Below, piece by piece: positions 32,882-42,509 of a DNA stretch of 64,000 nt (positions within the stretch are counted from its first letter, which is position 1; every line of letters starts with the position of its first letter). The notes under the pieces are model-generated. The model saw only the letters and a program-made list of their open reading frames with translations, was not told the origin of the DNA and made no database searches. Origin of the DNA: Nemertoderma westbladi (lineage: Eukaryota > Xenacoelomorpha > Nemertodermatida > Nemertodermatidae); contig JAUCBJ010003676.1 of the NCBI GenBank assembly GCA_032718475.1, positions 1 to 64,000 on the forward strand, written 5' to 3'. The position numbers were made by a program, and so were the translations under genes.

Positions 32882-34069
32882 ATTGTACGCGCTTTTGAAG
32901 ACCTTTAGCAGTTTAACCTGCCAAAATTTATATGTCTTTTGGTTTATAAATAGACTTCAACATATGACAAGTATTTAATACCAATAAACACAACATTAGC
33001 CGAAGCCAGCCTAGTGCGCGTCCATTCACCCGCTGGATATACCCGGGAGACTGGATTCGGAGGGCTTAGATTTTATTGCAGTGTAAGCTTACTGTATTAT
33101 TCGATTGATCGTTAATAAATAATTTCTGACGAATATTATTCACTTTCGGGAAATATTAACAGTTCCTTTAGGACGTGGCGCTCTATCTAGGTAAACAGAG
33201 ATATGACTTATACTAAACACAACGGTAAGAAGGTAAGGCTTATGATTCACGTATGAGGCGCATTCTTTAGGAAATGCTTAGTTATCAGCCACAATCATGC
33301 ACACTACCGGTACAGCACAATACTGCACACTAATCTGCCGACCGTCAATGAATTTTATCATACATAAAGAGAACAGCAATTGACTCATGTAGTGCCTATC
33401 AAATAGCATTAAATTCACTACAAACCACGATAATATAAGTCGCAATCGCTATATGTAACCTGTCTCTCTAACCTGTAGTGTATCAAGAAAATTGGGAAAT
33501 TTGGGTTATTTATCGATGTTCTCCAAGTAATAATATTCAACCAACTGATACAAATAATGACAACAGTAAATAGCAGTATAATAATGTATGTTGCAGTGAC
33601 TTGCACCGTGCATGGTAATGTAAGCACTGATTGTACTGATAACAGTTATACGTTCTATAATCTAAGCCTACTAATGTTTCTTCTAAAGTCTGAAACAAAT
33701 TGACTCCAGAGCCGGTGTTCTTGGCCTAGATAGCAACAACAAAACTGTAACACGTCGTAAGACTGAACACGCCTAGTACGATCTGTAGAATATCTCCACG
33801 TCTAAAGTAAAAATCGCTCTGATTGGCTGTTAAGCTGAACAAAGAACCATGTGTCCAACGGCCGTTTCCATGCCAGCAACCAGCTGTTAGATGTCGTAAT
33901 CTGAATCATCAAGGCTACACTGTGCTAGAGGATTTGACGCATTGCGGGTTTTGTGTCTTGCCATGTCCGCCAAAGCACACATATAGAAGAACAACTTTTA
34001 TGTCCGTTAAAACACCCACACGGTACTTTGCGGGCAAGGGGACTGATTATATCCGCAAAAGCTTTTACA
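32882..34069 (-). repeat. Family-A LTR, partial (3' LTR of a truncated element)
   Basis: Matches 7050-8302 of LTR copy 1 closely, from GTACGCGCTTTTGAAGACC to the LTR start TGTAAAAGC (element orientation) at 34069. The remainder of the LTR is absent, so it is truncated at 32882. Immediately outside the LTR start, in element orientation, is TTTTCTGGGAGCGG, a plausible polypurine tract. The element it belongs to continues right with the accessory ORFs. Confidence 0.75.
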
Positions 34070-34146
34070 CCGCTCCCAGAAAATGGGATTCAAGTCTATA
34101 AATATACAAAATCACAGTTTCTAATATACGTAAATACTCTAAACAG

Positions 34147-34368
34147 TTAGTCTTTCTTGCGCGGACGGCGTTTACGCAGTTTTTTAAAGCTGGCCAGAGT
34201 CTTTTTCTCTTTGGGGCGAGCCACTTTACAAGGAGGGCTATAACTCCTGGGTGAAGGGTGCAATATGATTGCATCAGAGGGTGTAGGATTATGGTCGGTG
34301 TATCCGCCGGTCGAAGTGCCGGGTTGGTTGACATCAACGTCGGGGAGAGCAGCGGCGTCTAACGGCCT
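34147..34368 (-). pseudogene. Family-A accessory ORF, C-terminal tail in a third frame
   Basis: Frame open for 74 codons, ending at TAA 34147-34149 with a strongly basic tail (KKLRKRRPRKKD). The same frame is conserved at 55503-55727 with mostly silent or mild changes (SDAIILHPSP, KEKKTLAS, KKLRKRR), which marks it as the real reading frame here. It overlaps the end of the preceding ORF by about 35 nt and is offset from it by one base, so either a frameshift mutation or recoding separates them. Confidence 0.5.
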
Positions 34369-35158
34369 TTAGAGCGCGTTTTAGGACGGCCGCTCTTACG
34401 GGTCCTTTACGAGTGGTCTGAACGAGAGCCGTGGGTGGACCATAGGCAGTCAGAAACTTCCTGGGTTTAATGGTTCTTTCCAACTCGCGTTCGCGGGCTC
34501 GGTATTCGTAAGGCCGTCGATATACTTCCTGTAACTCGGGGTGTGAGTTAACAAATAAGTCTCCATAGTCCGGATCCTGACGGATAAAATTGATTAAGTT
34601 ATAGGAATGAAGGTCGCTAGGATTAACACTCCTGAGAAATTTGCGTACGAATTTGGTTGAAATACATTCTCCGACGCGCTTCAGTAGTTCGTAACTCGAT
34701 ATGCGTGATTTCTGTTCGACAGAAGCGAATAGATAAGGATGGAACGCATAAACTCCTTCGTAAGCGCGTCCAGGATAATAGCGATGGCGCGAATCACAAT
34801 GTAAATCAGCGTTCGCTTCCCAAGCTCTGATGTAACGTAGTGTGATCATTTCATCTACGCTTTCCAAATCGTGATTAAAAGGGCAATCGAAACTGGCGTG
34901 TCCCTTTAGTTGACAATGGTGACATTGAGTCATAAATTGAGGGCAAACCGCAAAAATGTGCAAGTTATTGAGTCTGCAATATGCGCAATAAATTTCCATC
35001 GCCGGTTGTTCGTGGAAATAGGAACAGCGGACGTTTGTGTCCTTCAGTTTGTTGGTTGGGTCTAGGGCATTCGTCACAATAACACCAAAGACGTACGTCC
35101 TGTAGAGGAAACGCGGGTGATCGTTCTCCAGTTTTGCAATATTCTTCCATTTGTTCAA
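34334..35158 (-). CDS. BEL accessory ORF, second frame, with CCHC zinc knuckle (family A)
   Basis: A 274-codon open frame; no clear ATG marks the start, and it overlaps the preceding ORF by 194 nt in the +1 register. The first 110 residues are Cys/His-rich: a CAYC pair, then CHHCQLKGHASFDC, which fits the retroviral-type CCHC knuckle (C-X2-C-X4-H-X4-C) exactly. After that come aromatic and basic segments (YYPGRAYEGVYAFHPYLFAS, RRPYEYRARERELERTIKPR) and an Arg/Lys-rich end. It lies between a family-A 3' LTR and the position where Pol would be. A nucleic-acid-binding role is inferred from the knuckle and the charge. No matching Pfam family is known to me. Confidence 0.6.
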   Translation of the reverse strand: MNKWKNIAKLENDHPRFLYRTYVFGVIVTNALDPTNKLKDTNVRCSYFHEQPAMEIYCAYCRLNNLHIFAVCPQFMTQCHHCQLKGHASFDCPFNHDLESVDEMITLRYIRAWEANADLHCDSRHRYYPGRAYEGVYAFHPYLFASVEQKSRISSYELLKRVGECISTKFVRKFLRSVNPSDLHSYNLINFIRQDPDYGDLFVNSHPELQEVYRRPYEYRARERELERTIKPRKFLTAYGPPTALVQTTRKGPVRAAVLKRALKAVRRRCSPRR

Positions 35159-35744
35159 AACTATCCGGGATAACAGGTAGTGGACGATCGGCGGTAAGAT
35201 ACATCATAGTGAAATAGAGCCGTTTGAGTTCTACCATGGGGTCATGATGTATACCTTGAGGATATAGAGTCTCGAGGTTCTGCTGACTGGCGATGTTGAG
35301 ATAGGTTTCTCTCAAAAATTCCAGGTAGTCGTTGAAGTCGATGCGTTTATCCGGTTCTTCAACGTTTTCTCTTTCCAGTCTGTTACGAATAGAATTTTCG
35401 TGTTCTATTCTCGGTTTATCGTTACGACTCCGCTGGGTATGATATTTAAATAGAACCATTTCCCTTTCGGTGTCTACATCGTCCGTATCATGTAAATCGA
35501 TAGGATGGCCGGTAGTTAAGAAGTCCATATACGTACCATTACGATGCGTATAGCGAGCGGTGAATTTTCGATAGTCCAATTCACGCGTAAGTTGCTCTTG
35601 GGACATCGGCGGTTCGATATAACGACCATCGTCCTCCGTAATGGTTGGATCGGCTTCACCGCGTATCAAGCTATCCACAAATGCTTGTAAAGGTAGAGTA
35701 TATCGCTCCCTGATACCAAGATCATCTTCTATCAACTCCGTCAT
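34965..35744 (-). CDS. BEL accessory ORF, first frame (family A)
   Basis: A 259-codon open frame starting at ATG 35742-35744 (MTELIEDDLG). Acidic N-terminus, then charged helical segments. The stretch LRETYLNIA...DPMVELKRLYFTMMYLTADRP and YCDEC parallels LRKTFNELY...DPDTEISRLYHTMQYLKAHEP and CGSC in the first accessory ORF of element B (42478-43479). Homology is therefore clear although the sequences are diverged. Function unknown; not similar to Gag, Pol or an envelope protein that I recognise. No signal peptide or membrane segment. Confidence 0.65.
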   Translation of the reverse strand: MTELIEDDLGIRERYTLPLQAFVDSLIRGEADPTITEDDGRYIEPPMSQEQLTRELDYRKFTARYTHRNGTYMDFLTTGHPIDLHDTDDVDTEREMVLFKYHTQRSRNDKPRIEHENSIRNRLERENVEEPDKRIDFNDYLEFLRETYLNIASQQNLETLYPQGIHHDPMVELKRLYFTMMYLTADRPLPVIPDSFEQMEEYCKTGERSPAFPLQDVRLWCYCDECPRPNQQTEGHKRPLFLFPRTTGDGNLLRILQTQ

Positions 35745-37308
35745 ATCTGCTATTTGGGTTTATTAATATTATAATGAGTTTATGTTTAGGCGAGCGGGCG
35801 TCGCTGCCTACCTTTCTTTGCCCCCGGACAGTGGGATTCTCAGCGCCGATGTACCGTTGTCGCGGTGTTTACGCCAACATGTAGCAACAGCACGACAACG
35901 ATAACCGGCACAAGTCACTCCACTGTCCGTCCCAAAGGCTTGAATCCACTTTAGGTTCTTTCTATAGTAGAGTTAGGGTTACTTTCACAATTGCGACTAG
36001 CTACTGTAAACACACTTTAGCAGTAACATTCACCTATAAACGCACAAATTCCACACAACTGTCTCCAATTGTACACATACAGGCCATTTGTCCGTTGGTC
36101 AGTGCCTTCCAGAATGTCACGTTATTACTGTGTATCCTTGGATACTAACAGTGTGCTATGTATTCTCTATGCTATGCAATGGGACAAGCTTTCTATTGTT
36201 CTTTTAACTTGCTTCTAATTCTAGCGTGGGTGTTGCTATGGTGACATTATGGAAAGCTAGCGGTAGAATTAGGGTAATTCTCATGCATACAGATCTGGAA
36301 TGCTATTTAATAGTAATTCTTTAATTGTCAATATCCTCTTTATGCATGATTTTATTAATTTTATCGGCTATTGACTATATGTTGGAGATTCTCGCACTCT
36401 AATACACTCAATAGGATGAATCTCCGCTCCCATGATCTATTAATTAATGGAATTTTGGGAATGTTATAAATTGCACAAAATGACAATTTATGAAATTCAT
36501 TTAAGATATGAATTTAAATTTATTCCCGTGAATTTTATTATTTGATGGTAAAATTGACACAATTTTATTCCAGAGCATGTCTGGGGACCTAGGATCCTTA
36601 ATTCTATAAAATTGTCTTTTAAGAGTATCGGTAAGCGCTGCGATATCTTAATTGACTAGAAATTTTAAAGGATCTGAATTTTACAGATTTTAATAAATAT
36701 TAAATTAATATTTAAGATGGGCACCGATTTATTCCAGAACTTGTCTGGGGACGTTAACCACTGATTCTAGAATTTGTCTTTCAAGTATATCGGTGGGTGC
36801 CGCGATATCTTAATCGACTAAAATTACAGATGGTCAAAAGGTTTAACAGATTTATTTGCGTTTTACGCTACTGTTATAGGGACATCACGCTACTATATGT
36901 ATTATTTAATATAAAGTAGAAGAGCAATATCGCACGAAGCAATGTCAGTGTGAAGAGGCAAGTCGTTTCCAAGGTCTACCCAGAGCTTGGTTTAGCCGAG
37001 ACACGAGGATCTGAACTTTGCATTCCTAATACTCTGCCTACCAATAATACTTAAATATAGTAGGAGCTTTATTGTACTTTAATAAGTACTGACATGTCAT
37101 CTTACTGTAGTCTCGTATTTATAATATAATACGGACAGTAAGGAAAAAGAAAGAATTATTTCTCGCCGTCATATTAAATATATATTATGTGTAATTACGT
37201 AATAAACACTAATATATTGCACTAACCTACTAAATAATCTAAAATAACATTCTACTAAATAAAATTAAATAAAACGATTATAATAAGTACATAATAACGT
37301 TCGCTAAT
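35745..37308. other. Spacer between the family-A fragment and element B
   Basis: No gene seen. It holds an imperfect tandem duplication of about 164 bp, with TTTATTCCAGA..TGTCTGGGGAC at 36564 and 36728 and GCGATATCTTAAT in each unit, and otherwise AT-rich sequence. This may be the region upstream of the accessory ORF in a family-A element, cut by element B. Confidence 0.4.
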
Positions 37309-39011
37309 TGAAGAGACAGTAACAATACCTGCAATATCCTACTGTAAAGTTTGTGAATCAAATCATAAATCCGACCTTCTCACCAAAACAGTAAACTCCA
37401 AGTAAGCGAATATATTGCAGTATTGGTCTCTTATAACCGGTGAGGCAGAAAACAGTCTACGAGCAGACAAACTTCGATAAAACAAAATCCCGCGCAGCGA
37501 ATCCTAAAATCAGGCTGACTCACTGACGGACTAAGGGGCTCGTATACTTTGCCGCGGTGTGATTTATATGGTTGGGCGAAAGGGACGCTAGCTAGGTGCA
37601 GAGATTTGGAGATGTCTAACTAGCGGGCAAAGCGCAGTACGGACAAAAGTTAATTTTATATATTTTGAGGTGTAAATAATTTCTAACGCGCGTGTGTTAA
37701 TTCTGAACAGTCAAAGCAGTTTTGCTCCTTCATATATATAATTACTGGGTACGGTGTGCATTTTACGAATATTCTAATTTTGTAACTTGTAGGTCCAATA
37801 CTCACGAATGATAAGGCTCCTTCCCCTCTTGCGTATTTCCAGGACTCAAATTCAGGCATAAGGTTAATGCTACGCCCAGAATTCGGCAATTTTTAATTTA
37901 CCAGGTCCCTAATACTAAGAAGAAATGTGTTAGTTTACTACAGTAGGCGTACGGTTACTAATAGCTATCCTGGCGTCCTATCTAGAATTTTGGTTACCTA
38001 GGTGGGCTGGTAACTTCCTATCAGGATGTCGGCGGGGACACGGTAGATGTTAGTATATCCCTAATAGCCTCAATTTATTTGCGCCTAGTCGTAAACTGCC
38101 CTACCGCCTGAACGGTACAATCCTAATTCAGGTGAAACACAGCAACCCTCCTAGCCTACAAGTTCTAATGCAATGGACACCGTTGTACTACAAATAGTCG
38201 CAAACGCACCTGCACTTAGCAAGAGTTAGGCGTACAGTTTGCTGCACCCTACCAATGTGTATGCTTTGTACCGATGTGCCTACGTCCTATCTGCGTACTA
38301 GTATCTCTGCCTGCTCTCCCCCCGTAGGAATATGAAGGTCTACTGCGGTTTTTTCCTGAATTAAAACAGTACAGTCCCTAGATGTAATTTTAGGCGTACA
38401 GCGTGTCACTCACTATCTCTACCTTCGATCTTTGGTCTTATACTTAGGTGGCAAGGCATCGAACGTTGTCTAACCTTTCAGGCGATGGGCGAATAACTAA
38501 GAGTGATATTGCGGGTTGTCTCCTGTCTACATTCCTTAGATGTTCCCGTTCATTGCTGCGGCCCGATGTTTAGCCAGCCATCCTGTCCCTTAGTTGGGTT
38601 CACCGTGGTGAAGCATGATAAAACAGATAGAAAAGGGCAGATGTGACAAGTATTTCTAACTTTTATTACAAAATCAAACAATAACTATTATACAATAAAC
38701 AGAAGATAATGTATAACTGAGAAGTAATAGTGATTGAAGTGAAATTGAAGTAGAAGAGAGTAGCTGTAACTGAGATAACTAATGAACGAAATCGCACCTT
38801 TTATACCAAATTTGTGCCGCAATCAATCGAGAAAATTCTTGATTGTTCTATGAGTTCTAACAGGTTTTTAAAGATAGCTATTGGTCCAGCAAATATATAA
38901 CTCGTACGACATTGGTTACAATCTAATAACTACAGTCTCATTGGTTAATCTTACTTCGAGCAAATGCAATTAATTTGTAGCGGTCAATTTAAATGAGTTG
39001 AAATTCTGCAC

Positions 39012-39089
39012 AAAAAATAATTCGCACCTACTAGGATTCGAACTCAATACACACTACATATAATTTCCAACGCTCTACCGACTGAGCTA
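39012..39089 (-). ncRNA. tRNA-like Pol III unit in the 3' LTR of element B
   Basis: On the minus strand: box A TAGCTCAGTCGG (39078-39089), 32 bases, box B GAGTTCGAATCC (39034-39045), then a T6 run (39012-39017). These match the tRNA internal promoter consensus closely. Acceptor and anticodon stems do not pair, so this is a tRNA-derived sequence and not a working tRNA. The same unit with the same spacing is in the 5' LTR and in a diverged relic. Confidence 0.55.
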
Positions 39090-40930
39090 GGGCTGGGGTA
39101 AAACAGACTGTAAACAAGGGGGGAAAAGAATTACGCGGAAAAATGTCCAGAGAGGGAGGAAAAACGCAGAGAGAAAGGAAAAACGCAATAATGTATTTTT
39201 CTACCATACATATTTTTATTAGAATTATTTTACTTTGTAAATATTGAAACATCAATATTAATATTATACAGTATGAGAACATGTAATATACATATAGAGC
39301 ATTGTACATTATACAGTAACTTATACAAATTTAACTTATTCAACAGATAATATATTATCCTTTACGTCTAACTATCAACGTAAGCTATTCTACCCCTAAA
39401 GGTCTGTTTACACGTGCCAACTTTTAGATCAACTTTCTCGGCAACTAGCAACGTTTCTTGGAGCAACTTAATTTAATCGCTGTTTACACGTGGCAACTTT
39501 ACCAGCAACTTTTAGAGCGAGTTTAACTGTAAAATAGTGGGTCATTTTATCTACTAGCTAGTTTTTGACAATTTAATTTGATTATCCCGCTTTAATTCGC
39601 CAACGCAAATTCCTTCAAGTTTCTGTAAAAGTTGAGCAACTTTTACGGCAACTTTTTTACGTGTTTACACGGAGAAACTTGATCGGCAACCTGGTTTGCT
39701 CTACAAGTTGCCGAGAAAGTTGCTCTAAAAGTTGCCACGTGTAAACAGGCCTTAAGGCAAGGATATGCTCATTGCTCATCTCAAAGATCCATTAGTTTTC
39801 CAATAATTTCCAAACAGTAATAATTATTTTTCAGGGCCAACGATATGGAACTCTGATTCCTCTGCTGACGTAAAACATAAAAAATCTAAAATACAGTACC
39901 CTTTTCGAAATAGGTCACCTTCTAAAATATTAAATTAAAGTACACTGTAAACAATCAATAAAACATAGATCTTACCAATTTTCCATAACCTTTTCCATCC
40001 AATATTTTATATTTTATGTATTTCCTATCTCGACTCATTAGTTTAGTTTTATATACCTGGATCAGCATCGGAACTCCAGTGCAACAATTGATTGCGCTGG
40101 AGATTAACTTAGGATAATTAATTATTTCCCTATCAGCAACAACAGTAACAATCTCACACCTCACAATTCACATAATAGTAATACCCCCCCCCCCCCCCCC
40201 CTTTTTTTTGCAAGCACTGCACACCACCCCTACCTGCCCGGCACTCCCAGACAATACATTGGGCTATAATACTAGCCACGTCATTGTCCAAAGTATTATT
40301 GTAACTTAACTTTTAATATTGCAATTATACAATATACTGTATATATTACTATATATGTGCAATGTGAGTATCGGATTACCAAATAACAATAAATTTAAAA
40401 CAATTGTCTTCTTTAGTCTAAAATTCGCAACTGTTCGGTGGTCCACCCACACGATCAACACCATGTAGTACTAAAACCTTTGGCCTACAACTACATGCTC
40501 TAAAACACCCAAAAATGACCCCCCCCCCCCCCCCCCCCGCTAAATTGCAGGTCTCCGTTTGCTAATTCCCTTATCAAAACACGGTACTCGTGGATGCATT
40601 TGAAGTCATGACACATTACTGAAAGTTTATTATTTTACTCATAAGTATAGAAAACTATATAATTTATTTGTCAATATAACACGATTAACGGACTCGTTTA
40701 ATTAAACGTAAACCTTTAATGAAATTTAAAAATTCCTTACTAATCTTTCCCCCTTGCCTGTAATTAATAATTAATTAAAAGTTTAGTTGTTTTGTTGGGT
40801 TAACTTAGCAGCCTATCCCAGTACATGATTTCCCATCTCCTCAACCAGGGGAACTACTATATAGTTTAAACTATGTAAGCTATTTATAACAGCCAATAGA
40901 AAGCCGGGTTTTTCCTACCATCCACCTAAG
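39090..40930. mobile_element. 1.84-kb insertion in the element B 3' LTR
   Basis: Absent from the 5' LTR. GAGCTA stands on both sides (39084-39089 and 40931-40936), a 6-bp target-site duplication that overlaps box A of the tRNA-like unit. The ends (GGGCTGGGGTAAAAC and, reverse complemented, CTTAGGTGGATGGTAGG) show no convincing inverted repeat. No long ORF. It contains a MITE, two poly-C runs (40184-40201, C18; 40519-40538, C20) and the palindrome ATAGTTTAAACTAT (40861-40874). Confidence 0.75.
39400..39752. mobile_element. Harbinger-like MITE, 353 bp
   Basis: Terminal inverted repeats of about 48 bp: the left end runs AGGTCTGTTTACACGTGCC, and the right end reads AGGCCTGTTTACACGTGGC in reverse complement, continuing with CAACTTTTAGAKCAACTTT. 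TAA lies on both sides (39397-39399, 39753-39755), a 3-bp TWA duplication typical of PIF/Harbinger. Internal copies of GTTTACACGTGGCAACTTT show nested repeats of the same motif. No coding region. Confidence 0.8.
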
Positions 40931-41071
40931 GAGCTACTGAACCACTTGACTAATCATCGTACAAATAGATATAGCAAATACAAATGAGGATTTAATGTAA
41001 TCTTTAGCAAAGTTAATTCGAATAAAATAAAATTTTGAAAATCCACGGCATTTAGAGAATATAATTCTATA

Positions 41072-41858
41072 CCGCTCCATGAAAACAGGATATTATCGTG
41101 CATAAAATATACGGTTTTCACCAATAATCAATCAAATTATAGAATACTTAGGGCGTACTTACATATTTACAAATTAAATTTCAAGCAATACTTCCTTTCT
41201 ACATAATGATTCGATACAAAATAATTACAAATTCAAACTTTACATATTTAAGGCTTTACTAAGTAAGTACAATATAAATCTAAATTAAATTCACCAATAT
41301 AAATCTATTGCATCTCAATATTGCAAAATTCAAATAATTACAAATACAAATAAATGAAAATCATAAGAAAGGCTCGCGAGTCTTCCATCTACTATTGCAT
41401 CTCAAATATTGCATAAATTCAAATAATTACAAATACTTTCGTGCCTAAATGTAGATTGCATAAGTTCGGAATAATTACAAATATGAGTCTTTCTAAGTAC
41501 AAAACTTTCTAACTATAAAACTTTCTAAATACAAAATATAACGCTTTACAAATGAAACTATAAGAAAGGCCCACGAGTCTTCCATCTACTCTTACTTTCT
41601 ATTTCACTGTAAATACAAATACTGCTTATAAGATATAAATTGCATAGTATTCGGAACAATATAAATTGCATAAGTTCGGAATAATCACAAATATAAAATA
41701 TAAATCTTGCAAAATATAACTTCCTTACTAAATATAAATCTTACTAAATATGAGTTCTTCCAGAATACAAAACTTACTAAATATAAAACATATAATTCAA
41801 ATAAATCACAAATTCACAAGAAAGGCTCACGAGTCTTCCGTCCACCCTTGCCCTCCCT
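41072..41858 (-). other. Element B 3' untranslated region with GGCTCGCGAGTCTTCC motifs
   Basis: AT-rich, with many short AAATATAAAT and CAAATAATTACAAAT repeats. It contains three copies of the 16-nt motif, at 41371-41386, 41568-41583 and 41824-41839, each preceded by AAGAAA or AGAAA, and followed by ATCTACT in the first two. No ORF. Confidence 0.7.
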
Positions 41859-42509
41859 TTATCGCTTAGTGGATCGAGCCCTGCCGCGTCCTCGAAAACT
41901 GCGCACAGGTGACTTTGCTCGCGATATGGGACTCGTGGGGCGAGTCACTGGTTTCGCTTGGACGTTGGGAGACGGTGCGACCGTTTCCTCACAAATTCGT
42001 CTATTTGGTATCCCGAAACCTCGACCGATTCCTCGTGACCGATCAGTTGTCACTACAGTTGGTAAAACGTCTGGGAACGCGCGGGAAGCGGACGACGCAG
42101 ACCCAAGAGTAGCTTGCGCCCCCTTTTGATCAGCTGGTGTATGTCCCGATCCTCCTGTTGGTTCTCTAGGAAGCGATACCGTATCCCGAGTAATTCGAAT
42201 GGTCGGCTCAACTCCCTTGCGTTCTTCTATATTAATAGACTTCTTTAATTGTTGGCTCACTTTCTGGACCCTTATGATCCTACCCTGTCCGTCCTCCCGA
42301 GGGTGACGTGCAGACGGCGCAACCGGAGTGGCTGGTATGTCGGTCGCCTCTAGGATCTCCTCTTCCTCGAATACGCTCGCTCGTATACGTTTATGGTAGA
42401 AGGCGGCTCGGTATGCCCATGCGACGGTTAACCAAGCTCCTTTGTTTCGCTTTTCCGTTCGGAAACGGTCAAATTCATCATATGTGATACGATTGAACAT
42501 TTTGGGCAA
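41859..42509 (-). CDS. BEL accessory ORF, second frame (element B)
   Basis: About 213 codons from ATG 42498-42500 (MFNRITYDEF). It overlaps the end of the first accessory ORF by about 23 nt in the +1 register, the same relative frame as in family A. The N-terminal part is helical; the rest is low-complexity, rich in Pro, Thr, Arg and Gly, ending in RSFRGRGRARSTKR, an RG-rich tail as in RNA-binding proteins. No zinc knuckle is seen here, unlike the family-A counterpart. The overlap would suit reinitiation or +1 frameshifting, but a simple indel is equally possible. Confidence 0.6.
   Translation of the reverse strand: MPKMFNRITYDEFDRFRTEKRNKGAWLTVAWAYRAAFYHKRIRASVFEEEEILEATDIPATPVAPSARHPREDGQGRIIRVQKVSQQLKKSINIEERKGVEPTIRITRDTVSLPREPTGGSGHTPADQKGAQATLGSASSASRAFPDVLPTVVTTDRSRGIGRGFGIPNRRICEETVAPSPNVQAKPVTRPTSPISRAKSPVRSFRGRGRARSTKR

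Larger units (their letters stand above)
37309..41071 (-). repeat. Element B 3' LTR, interrupted
   Basis: LTR sequence at 37309-39089 and, after the insertion and the duplicated 6 bp, at 40937-41071. In element orientation it starts TATAGAATTAT at 41071 and ends CTCTTCA at 37309. Just outside its start is TTTTCATGGAGCGG, nearly the same as the polypurine-like tract TTTTCTGGGAGCGG of family A, which supports this boundary. The total without the insert is about 1.92 kb. Confidence 0.85.

Noticed and set aside
32633-32908. Short frame with KKIKITDFFSG as a host gene exon
   Set aside because: Runs into the LTR fragment at 32882 and is too short to separate from a transposon remnant.
34065-34337. 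90-codon frame with LLVKWLAPKRKRLW
   Set aside because: The comparison with 55503-55727 shows that a different frame, ending in the basic KKLRKRR tail, is the conserved one.
36960-37030. A second tRNA-like sequence near GGATCTGAACTTTGC
   Set aside because: Box B is poor and spacing to any box A is wrong.
39012-39089. A functional tRNA gene in the LTR
   Set aside because: Acceptor, anticodon and T stems do not pair; only the A and B boxes and terminator are kept.
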